A stretch of DNA of 64,000 nt, taken from assembly GCF_900105755.1 (NCBI RefSeq), contig NZ_FNTQ01000001.1, positions 8,556,001 to 8,620,000 of the forward strand. Direction: 5' to 3'. The first letter of the stretch is position 1. Every line of letters starts with the position of its first letter. Source of the stretch: Streptomyces sp. Ag109_O5-10. Its GTDB lineage: Bacteria; Actinomycetota; Actinomycetes; Streptomycetales; Streptomycetaceae. Positions 7,130 through 13,148 of the stretch are shown one piece after another. The notes under the pieces were generated by a model. That model did not search any database and was not told the DNA's origin. It saw only the letters and a program-made list of their open reading frames with translations. The position numbers were made by a program, and so were the translations under genes.

Positions 7130-8764
7130 GTGTCCACCCCCCTCCCGCCTCGACCTTCCTGTCCGCCGCCGGGCGGTGGTGCGGGGGAGTCCGACGAGTC
7201 CCTCGCCGCGCCGCTGCGAGCCGGGTCGGACATCGAGGCCTCCCGGTCCGCCGCGCTGCTCATGGCCCGGCACTGGCGGCCCGTCCAGGAGTACGCGGTC
7301 ATCTGCCTGGCCGCCTCGGGGCCCGTCGCGCACATGGTCGCGGCGGCCGCCTTCCACCAGGTCCTCGACCGGGTGGCCCTCGGTGAGACGGCCGACGCGA
7401 TCCGGCCGCGCCTGCTGGTCTCGGTCCGGGACACGGTGGCCAACTGGGCCGTCGAGGACCGAATAGCCGAGGTTCTCCCGGACCTCGGGAAACCGGCCGG
7501 CGGGCGTGGTATGCGTGCCACGAAGTCCATGACCCCGGAAAACCGCATGCTCGCGGAGCGTTCATTCCTGGGCCTTCCGGCGCTCGCCCAGAGCCTGCTC
7601 TGGCACGCCGAGGTGGAGGCGGAACCGATAACCGTACCGGCCGGTCTGTTGGGCATGGACACGACAACCGCGTCAGCGGCTCTCGAAGACGCCCGGGAGA
7701 GATTCCGTGAGGGCTGCGTCCGCGCCCACCGGGAACTCGCGCCGTCCCAGGAGTGCCGGTACTACAACCGGCTCCTCGACGTGCCCATCCGCCGCGGCGG
7801 TGCCCTGCTGCCGGACGTCCAGGCGCATCTCGCGGAGTGCCCGTACTGCAGGGCCGCCGCCGAGCAACTCGGCCATGTCGAGGGCGGACTGGGCGTCCTG
7901 CTGGTCGAGGCGGTGCTCGGCTGGGGCGCCCGCCGCTACCTCGACACGCGCCCGGGGCGCAAGGGCGGTGCGGAGGTTCCCCTCACCCGTGCGGCCGCCC
8001 GGCGCGCCGGAGGCGGCGGTCGGCGGCGCGCGGCCGACCGGACGACCCGGATCCTCGCCCGCATCCCCGTGCCGGTGCGCCGTCCGCCCGGCTCCTGGTC
8101 GTCGAAGACGCTGCTGACGAGTGTCGGGGTGGCCGGCGCGGGACTGCTCGCCTCCGTGCTCGCCGTCAGCACGCTGTCCGGCGGCGGTGAGGGCAGCGAC
8201 GCCGTCGCCACCGCGGGCCTGGTGCCCGGCGACTCCGAGCCCGAGGCGACGCCCACCTCCGGCACGGCAGGGCTGCCCGCCGCCGACCACACGACCCGGC
8301 TGCGCAACGCCGCCGCCCAGCTCTGCCTGGACATCAACGGCGAGCCGAAGACGGGGACGAGCGTCGTGCTCGCCGTGTGCTCCTCGGCCTCGACCCAGCA
8401 GTGGACGTACGAGAGCGACGGGGAGCTGCGCAGCGCGGCCGGCCCGGACCTGTGCCTGGACTCGCACGCGGACGCCGGGGTGGTCATCCTCGGTGCCTGT
8501 GCCGGCGAGGGCGCCCAGCGCGGCGCCGACGTGCGCTACGACCTCACCGCCCAGGGCGAGTTGCTGCCGCGCTGGGACGAGACCCTCGCCCTCGGGACGG
8601 GCGGGGTGGACCCCGGCTCCGACATCGTGGTCAAGGTCCGCGACCACACCAGCGGCCAGCGCTGGCTGACCGACGCGCCGGTGCCGGCACAGAGCCGTGG
8701 CTCGCTCTCCATCGCCGGGAGCGGGGGGCCTTCGGCGCAGCCGGCGGGGCTGGCCGGCCACTAG
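7130..8764 (+). CDS. Sigma-factor-like N-terminus, zinc-finger motif, TM segment and ricin-type lectin domain protein
   Basis: A 544-residue composite protein. Residues about 30-220 resemble the helical region of ECF sigma-like proteins seen fused to sensory modules; a HLAECPYC motif (H-x3-C-x2-C, near residue 235) is that of a zinc-containing anti-sigma finger. An Arg-rich basic stretch follows, then one membrane segment (about 330-352, LLTSVGVAGAGLLASVLAVST) and an extracytoplasmic beta-trefoil/ricin-type lectin domain (about 385-520, with LCLDINGEPKTGTSVVLAVC and QQWTYESDGEL). The GTG at 7130 has AAGGA 9 bases upstream. I infer a membrane sensor that links carbohydrate binding outside with transcriptional control inside. 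The target is not evident. Confidence 0.75.
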   Translation: MSTPLPPRPSCPPPGGGAGESDESLAAPLRAGSDIEASRSAALLMARHWRPVQEYAVICLAASGPVAHMVAAAAFHQVLDRVALGETADAIRPRLLVSVRDTVANWAVEDRIAEVLPDLGKPAGGRGMRATKSMTPENRMLAERSFLGLPALAQSLLWHAEVEAEPITVPAGLLGMDTTTASAALEDARERFREGCVRAHRELAPSQECRYYNRLLDVPIRRGGALLPDVQAHLAECPYCRAAAEQLGHVEGGLGVLLVEAVLGWGARRYLDTRPGRKGGAEVPLTRAAARRAGGGGRRRAADRTTRILARIPVPVRRPPGSWSSKTLLTSVGVAGAGLLASVLAVSTLSGGGEGSDAVATAGLVPGDSEPEATPTSGTAGLPAADHTTRLRNAAAQLCLDINGEPKTGTSVVLAVCSSASTQQWTYESDGELRSAAGPDLCLDSHADAGVVILGACAGEGAQRGADVRYDLTAQGELLPRWDETLALGTGGVDPGSDIVVKVRDHTSGQRWLTDAPVPAQSRGSLSIAGSGGPSAQPAGLAGH

Positions 8765-8829
8765 GCGCTGCGCGGGGAGGCCGTGGGCGTCGTGGGTCGT
8801 CCGCGGGGCCGTCGTGGGTGGTCGCGAGG

Positions 8830-8872
8830 TTCCTCCCCCCGCCTTCGGCCGGGCGTACCCCCAGCGCCCCTT
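8830..8872. repeat. Dispersed intergenic repeat, copy 1
   Basis: The stretch TTCCTCCCCCCGCCTTCGGC followed by CGGGCGTACCCCCAGCGCCCC matches, with a few changes, sequences at 56401-56442 (same orientation) and about 10405-10447 (opposite orientation). It lies just beyond the 3' ends of two convergent genes. It appears to be a common Streptomyces extragenic element; no transposase is nearby. Confidence 0.7.
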
Positions 8873-8882
8873 CGGAGCGCGT

Positions 8883-9413
8883 TCAGTCCTGGTCGGCGTC
8901 CGGGCCCTGGGACCGGACGCGTTCCACGTGTTCCAGGGAGTCGCGGAGTTCCGTCAGCCAGTCGTCGGTGTGGCGCTGGACGAGGCGTACGCACCAGGCC
9001 AGTGCCTCGCTGCGGCTGCGTGCCACGCCGCCGGCGATCAGGGTGTCCAGGACCTCCCGCTCGGGCTGGCGCAGCCGGGTCATCACCGGCGCGGCCACAT
9101 GCGTGAACAGCGCCCGCTGCCCCGAACACACCACGCCCCAGGAGACCTTGCGCCGGAACTGGTGCTCCGCCTCCCGCGCGACGGCCATCCGGCCCTCCCG
9201 GGTGCGCTCCCGGAACTCCTGGATCCGGCCCTGTACGGCCCCCTCCCGCTCTGCGTCCGACGCGCCGTCCGCGAGTTCGGGGCCGGGGATGCGCCCGATG
9301 ACGGTGACCTCCTCGCGGTCGACCGTCACCTCGACCAGTTCCTCGAAGAGGCCGTCGGGCAGGCGGCCGGCGAACCAGCCGCGAACCTTGTCTCGCTGCT
9401 CTTGAGTAATCAT
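8883..9413 (-). CDS. Conserved actinobacterial protein of unknown function
   Basis: A 176-residue soluble protein. The N-terminal part (about 1-60) contains acidic strands (ELVEVTVDREEVTVIGRIPGP), the middle is a charged helix rich in Arg and Glu (QGRIQEFRERTREGRMAVAREAEHQF), and the C-terminal part (ARSRSEALAWCVRLVQRH) resembles one ribbon-helix-helix-like helix pair. The ATG at 9413 was chosen because the reading frame further upstream runs through poorly conserved, AT-richer sequence. I recognise the pattern from Streptomyces genomes but know no assigned role. DNA binding is only a guess from the C-terminal helices. Confidence 0.6.
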   Translation of the reverse strand: MITQEQRDKVRGWFAGRLPDGLFEELVEVTVDREEVTVIGRIPGPELADGASDAEREGAVQGRIQEFRERTREGRMAVAREAEHQFRRKVSWGVVCSGQRALFTHVAAPVMTRLRQPEREVLDTLIAGGVARSRSEALAWCVRLVQRHTDDWLTELRDSLEHVERVRSQGPDADQD

Positions 9414-9736
9414 GTAATGACGATTACTCCGTTGCAGAGCGAAGGCAAGGGCTTGCCCGGAAGTCCGCCGACAGCGGAAGCGGAATGTTTCAGGACGATT
9501 AACGAGGCGATGAGATCGCGCCATCTGGCTGCTTCGGGCGATCAAGAACCGCTCCGTTGAGCGGCCGACGCGTTCGAATTCCGTGACTTCACGCCACTGC
9601 TTCAATACGCAAGGTTACTGAAACCCGTGGGGTCGATGTGTGTTTCCGCGGCGGACTCGGCAGAGTGGCGCCCGCCGCCCCGGCACCCACCGGGCCGAGG
9701 GCGGCACCCGTCGAACCGAGCGGAAGGATGCACACA
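9414..9736. other. Divergent intergenic region between the hypothetical gene and SSI
   Basis: These 323 bases are AT-richer than their surroundings and hold the outward promoters for both genes. A CAATAC at 9603-9608 could be a -10 element for the inhibitor gene, but no good -35 is spaced from it. GGTT-N5-AACC at about 9613-9625 is a small inverted repeat. No coding potential is supported. Confidence 0.45.
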
Positions 9737-10159
9737 ATGCGAACCACCGCGCGCTGGGCAGCGGCCATCGGCCTCACGGCCGCCGCCGTCTGCGGACCCC
9801 TGACGGGGGCCGCCGTCGCCGCCCCGAGCTCGCTCTACGCCCCCTCGGCCCTGGTGCTCACCACCGGCCACGGCACAGACGCGGCCACCGCCACGCCCGA
9901 GCGCGCCGTCACCCTGAACTGCGCCCCCAGCGCCTCCGGGACCCACCCGGCGGCCGCCGAGGCCTGTGCCGATCTACGCGGCGCCGGCGGTGACCTGAAC
10001 GCCCTGGTGCCCAGGGCCGACGTGTGGTGCACCAAGCTCTACGACCCCGTCGTGGTCACAGTGGAAGGCGTCTGGCAGGGCAAGCGCGTCTCCTACGAGC
10101 ACACCTTCGGCAACCAGTGCATGCGGGACGCCTACGGGACGAACGTCTTCGCCTTCTGA
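9737..10159 (+). CDS. ssi: Streptomyces subtilisin inhibitor (SSI) family secreted protease inhibitor, Lys at P1
   Basis: A 140-residue precursor: signal peptide (about 1-29, cleavage near AVAAP) and an SSI domain of about 110 residues. Four cysteines (62, 77, 98 and about 127) give the two family disulfides, and the C-terminus GVWQGKRVSYEHTFGNQC...NVFAF is diagnostic. The reactive site aligns as Cys98-Thr99-Lys100-Leu101, so P1 is Lys instead of the Met of classical SSI. Known family relationships say Lys/Arg at P1 adds inhibition of trypsin-like enzymes. ATG 9737 is chosen over 9728 because the GGAAGG at 9722-9727 then has a 9-base spacing. It is secreted, and would act on extracellular serine proteases. 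Confidence 0.93.
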   Translation: MRTTARWAAAIGLTAAAVCGPLTGAAVAAPSSLYAPSALVLTTGHGTDAATATPERAVTLNCAPSASGTHPAAAEACADLRGAGGDLNALVPRADVWCTKLYDPVVVTVEGVWQGKRVSYEHTFGNQCMRDAYGTNVFAF

Positions 10160-10404
10160 GCCCGGGATCGCACGGTCCTCGTGACTGCCGGACAGGTCCG
10201 TAACTGGGGAGTGCGGCCCCTGGAGCGGGAACCTGCGATCTCGCACCGGGGGGCGGACGGGTGGTGTGGGGCTGCCCGTCCGACCCCCGGCATCACCGCC
10301 GCTTCCCGGCGTTCCCGTCCTGGGGAATGCCGGGGAGCGGCGGAAGACGTCCCGGCAGCCGCGGCCTCGCTGGAGCCGAACAGCCGGGAAACCTCGCCGG
10401 GGTG

Positions 10405-10467
10405 GCCCTTTCAGGGGTGCTGGGGGTACCCCGGCCGACGGCTGGTGGAGGGACTGCGCGACCAGCC
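10405..10467. repeat. Dispersed intergenic repeat, copy 2 (inverted), joined to a piece of the 126-bp repeat
   Basis: Read on the - strand, 10405-10447 matches the element at 8830. Directly after it (10452-10467) lies GACTGCGCGACCAGCC, a piece that also occurs inside each unit of the tandem array at 2489-2928. The two repeat types are therefore adjacent modules in this 392-bp gap between SSI and the exporter gene. The rest of the gap (10160-10404) holds no gene I can support. Confidence 0.6.
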
Positions 10468-10493
10468 GCATCACACCCGCTGACGACAACGGC

Positions 10494-10529
10494 GAGGGGC
10501 CACCGTCTCCCTGCTGACGGCGGCCCCTC
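10494..10529 (-). terminator. Hairpin terminator of the MFS exporter gene
   Basis: Arms GAGGGGCCACCGTC and GACGGCGGCCCCTC pair over 14 positions with one mismatch, with an 8-base loop. It starts about 22 bases beyond the exporter stop codon. There is no U tract, as is usual in high-GC actinobacteria. It may also stop readthrough from the SSI side. Confidence 0.75.
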
Positions 10530-10551
10530 ATTGCCTGCGGCTCTGCGGAAG

Positions 10552-12054
10552 CTACATGTGGACGACCGGCGCCGCGTCCGGGTCCTGCTGCGGCACCCCC
10601 TTGCGGAACAGCACGAAGGCGATGACCCCGCCGACCGCGAACATCCCGGCCGACCACCAGAACGCGGTCGTGTAGCTCTCGATCGTCGCCTGCGCCTGCA
10701 CCAGCTTGCTGGTCGCGTCCTTGCCGGCCAGGTAGCCCGTCGCCGCGCTCGCCGCCAGCGTGTTGAGCAGCGCCGTACCGATCGAACCGCCCACCTGCTG
10801 CATGGCGTTGACCGTCGCGGAGGCGACGCCGGCCTCGTCGGCCGTCACCCCGCCCGTTCCCAGCTGCATGGCCGCCGGCATGACCAGGCCCAGGCCGAGG
10901 CCGGTGATGATCAGCTGCGGCAGCACCGCGCTGACGTAGCTGGAGCCGACGCCGATCCCGGTCAGCCAGATCATGCCGACCACGGAGACCGCGAAGCCCA
11001 GCGGGACGACCAGCTTGGGGCCGATCCGCGGCACCAGAACCTGGGTGCCGATCTGTGCCGTCACCATCAGGCCGCCGATCATCGGCAGGAACGCCGCGCC
11101 GGTCTTCGTCGGGCTGAAACCGAGGTTCAGCTGCAGGTAGTAGGTGAGGAAGAGGAACACGCCGAACATGCCGCCGGCGGAGATCAGCACGGCGAGGAGC
11201 GAGGCCCCCCGGTCGCGGTCCATCAGGATGCCCAGCGGCAGCAGCGGGTGCTCGGTCTTGGTCTGCCACCACGTGAAGGCGGCCAGGAACACGACACCGG
11301 CGATCAGGAAGCCCCAGGTCAGCGGCGAACCCCAGTCGTGCGACTCGGCGTTGGAGAAGCCGTAGACCAGCGAGAACAGACCGGCCGCGACCAGGACCGT
11401 GCCGGGGACGTCCAGCTTGGCGTTCCCGGCGTCGCGGTGGTTGTGCAGCAGCGTCATGCCGCCCGCGAAGGCGACGACCGCGATCGCGACGTTCACGTAC
11501 AGGGTCGAGCGCCAGTCGAACGTGTCGGTGAGGACACCGCCGAGCAGCAGGCCCACCGCACCGCCGGCACCGGCGATGGCGCCGTAGACACTGAACGCCC
11601 GGGCCCGCTCGCGGGCGTCGGTGAACGTGGTGTTGAGGAGCGAGAGCGCGGTCGGGGCCAGCAGCGCGCCGAAGGCGCCCTGGAGGGCCCGCGCGGTGAC
11701 CAGCATCCCGAAGCCGTTCGCGGCACCGCCCAGCGCCGACACGGCGGCGAAGCCGGCGACCCCTATGAGGAAGGCGGTCTTGCGTCCGAACAGGTCGGCG
11801 ATCCGGCCGCCGAGCAGCAGCAGGGACGCGAAGCTGAGGGCGTACGCGGTGACGATCCACTGCCGGTTGCCGTCGGAGAACCCGAGGTCTGCCTGGGCGG
11901 ACGGGAGGGCGATGTTCACGATGGTGGCGTCGAGCACCACCATCAGCTGGGCGATGGCGATGACCGCGAGGATCCACCACCGCTTGGAGGAGGCGACCGG
12001 CGGTGCCTCCTCGGTACCGACGCGGACGTCGTCGGTCAAAGTCTTCTCAGACAT
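10552..12054 (-). CDS. DHA2-family 14-TM MFS drug exporter
   Basis: A 500-residue EmrB/QacA-type proton-coupled efflux transporter. Motif C/D1 region (LMVVLDATIVNIALPSAQADL) and motif A (GGRIADLFGRKTAFLIG) are intact, and about fourteen hydrophobic segments can be counted between residues 25 and 485. Such proteins expel dyes, antibiotics or biocides from the inner membrane. The ATG 12054 is chosen since the preceding frame has no conserved sequence. The promoter lies about 95 bases upstream and is bracketed by two palindromes (see 12132-12192), so expression is probably repressed and substrate-induced, but no TetR or MarR repressor is encoded beside it. Confidence 0.93.
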   Translation of the reverse strand: MSEKTLTDDVRVGTEEAPPVASSKRWWILAVIAIAQLMVVLDATIVNIALPSAQADLGFSDGNRQWIVTAYALSFASLLLLGGRIADLFGRKTAFLIGVAGFAAVSALGGAANGFGMLVTARALQGAFGALLAPTALSLLNTTFTDARERARAFSVYGAIAGAGGAVGLLLGGVLTDTFDWRSTLYVNVAIAVVAFAGGMTLLHNHRDAGNAKLDVPGTVLVAAGLFSLVYGFSNAESHDWGSPLTWGFLIAGVVFLAAFTWWQTKTEHPLLPLGILMDRDRGASLLAVLISAGGMFGVFLFLTYYLQLNLGFSPTKTGAAFLPMIGGLMVTAQIGTQVLVPRIGPKLVVPLGFAVSVVGMIWLTGIGVGSSYVSAVLPQLIITGLGLGLVMPAAMQLGTGGVTADEAGVASATVNAMQQVGGSIGTALLNTLAASAATGYLAGKDATSKLVQAQATIESYTTAFWWSAGMFAVGGVIAFVLFRKGVPQQDPDAAPVVHM

Positions 12055-12131
12055 GCGAGAACCACTCCAGGGAAGTCGTTCGGGATTTACCAAGAAGCCG
12101 TTTCGTTGCCACGGCATCTCCCACGCCGCGA

Positions 12132-12192
12132 ACGAAACGGTTTCGTACACATCGAGCCTAGACCACTTTCAGCGAAACGGCAACGTTTCGCT
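12132..12192 (-). promoter_or_regulatory. Promoter of the MFS exporter with two flanking palindromic operators
   Basis: On the - strand a -35 TTGCCG (12183-12178), a 17-base spacer and a -10 TAGGCT (12160-12155) form a good sigma-HrdB-type promoter. One palindrome (12171-12192, arms AGCGAAACG and CGTTTCGCT, 4-base spacer) covers the -35. A second (12132-12146, ACGAAA-CGG-TTTCGT) covers the expected start point near 12148. Both share CGAAAC/GTTTCG half-sites, and a further half-site GTTTCG lies at about 12100. The arrangement predicts dual-site repression. Confidence 0.75.
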
Positions 12193-12222
12193 GGGAGGGG
12201 GCGCACCGCCCGTCGTGGAGTG

Positions 12223-12260
12223 TATATTCCTTGACAGGAATATAACCGCCTGGGCATATT
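12223..12260 (+). promoter_or_regulatory. Leaderless promoter of the ArsR gene overlapped by an ArsR-type operator
   Basis: TTGACA (12231-12236), an 18-base spacer and CATATT (12255-12260) make a near-consensus promoter. The ATG of the ArsR gene at 12267 falls about 7 bases after the -10, so the transcript should start at or next to the initiation codon (leaderless). An inverted repeat ATATTCC-TTGACA-GGAATAT (about 12223-12244) spans the -35, the position expected for autorepression by an ArsR/SmtB dimer. Confidence 0.75.
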
Positions 12261-12266
12261 GAAGCC

Positions 12267-12608
12267 ATGTCCGCCGACACTCTCTGGACCGCCCTCGCCG
12301 ACCCGCACCGACGTGCCATAGTCGGCCTCCTCCTCGCCCGCCCGCGCCCCGTCGGCGAGATCGTGGACGCCTGCGGCCTCAGCCAGCCCGGCACGTCCAA
12401 GCACCTCAAAGTGTTGAGGGAGGCGGGCCTGGTCCGGGTGCGGCAGGACGCGCAGCGCCGCGTCTACGCCCTGGACCCGACACCCATCGCCGAACTCGAC
12501 GCCTGGCTGGCCCCCTATCGCCGGCTGTGGAACAGCAGCCTGGACACCCTGGGCCGCCGCCTGGACGAGACGGCGGACGATCCGGAAGCCCCCACCTCGA
12601 AGGACTGA
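12267..12608 (+). CDS. ArsR/SmtB-family winged-helix regulator
   Basis: A 113-residue repressor with the ArsR fold: N-terminal LWTALADPHRRAIVGLLL, recognition helix region LSQPGTSKHLKVLREAGLV and wing VRQDAQRRVYALDP. The metal-binding ELCVCDL motif of metal sensors is absent, so it belongs to the non-metal subgroup typically paired with an SRPBCC (AHSA1) protein, which begins 5 bp downstream. Such regulators respond to small ligands and repress their own operon. The start fits the leaderless promoter described upstream. It diverges from the MFS exporter, but the exporter's palindromes differ from its own operator, so control of the exporter by this protein is uncertain. Confidence 0.9.
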   Translation: MSADTLWTALADPHRRAIVGLLLARPRPVGEIVDACGLSQPGTSKHLKVLREAGLVRVRQDAQRRVYALDPTPIAELDAWLAPYRRLWNSSLDTLGRRLDETADDPEAPTSKD

Positions 12609-12613
12609 TCCCC

Positions 12614-13144
12614 ATGCCCGCCGAACTCACCGGCACCTACGTCACCCTCGACGACGGCCGCCCCGCCGTCCGCTTCAGCCGCCTGTACGGCCACCCCGTC
12701 GACCGCGTCTGGCACTTCGTCACCGACCCCGACGAACTCGCCGGGTGGTTCCCCTCCCGTGCCGAGTTCGACCTGCGCTCCGGCGGCTCCGTCAGGTTCA
12801 CCGGCGATCCGAACATGCCCGAGTCGCACGGCACCGTGCTCGCCGTCGACCCGCCCCGCAACCTCACCTTCGACTGGGGCGGCGACGAGATCCGCTTCGA
12901 CCTGGAGGACGCCGGGCCCGACGGCACCCGCTTCACCCTCACGCACGTGCTGGGCGAGGAGAACACCGCCGCCCGCAACAGCGCCGGCTGGGAGGTCTGC
13001 CTCGCCGCCCTCGACGCCAAGGCCCGCGGTGAGCGCTTCCCGGCCCCGCACGCCGGCGTCACCGCGCCCTGGAAGGAGTACTACCAGGGCTATCTCGACG
13101 CCGGCCTGCCCTCCGGCGCCCCCGTCCCCGGCCTCGGCGCCTGA
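12614..13144 (+). CDS. SRPBCC-family (AHSA1-like) ligand-binding protein
   Basis: A 176-residue START/Bet v1-like protein of the AHSA1 group. Hallmarks are RLYGHPVDRVWHFVTDPDELAGWFPS near residue 25 and the following antiparallel sheet (RSGGSVRFTGD, PPRNLTFDWGG), ending with a long helix (WEVCLAALDAKARG) that closes the hydrophobic cavity. It has no known enzymatic residues. ArsR-SRPBCC pairs are widespread and the SRPBCC protein is thought to bind the same or a related hydrophobic ligand as the regulator senses. Start ATG 12614 follows the ArsR stop by 5 bp. Its 3' end abuts the convergent NHLM ABC gene. Confidence 0.88.
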   Translation: MPAELTGTYVTLDDGRPAVRFSRLYGHPVDRVWHFVTDPDELAGWFPSRAEFDLRSGGSVRFTGDPNMPESHGTVLAVDPPRNLTFDWGGDEIRFDLEDAGPDGTRFTLTHVLGEENTAARNSAGWEVCLAALDAKARGERFPAPHAGVTAPWKEYYQGYLDAGLPSGAPVPGLGA

Positions 13145-13148
13145 CCGG

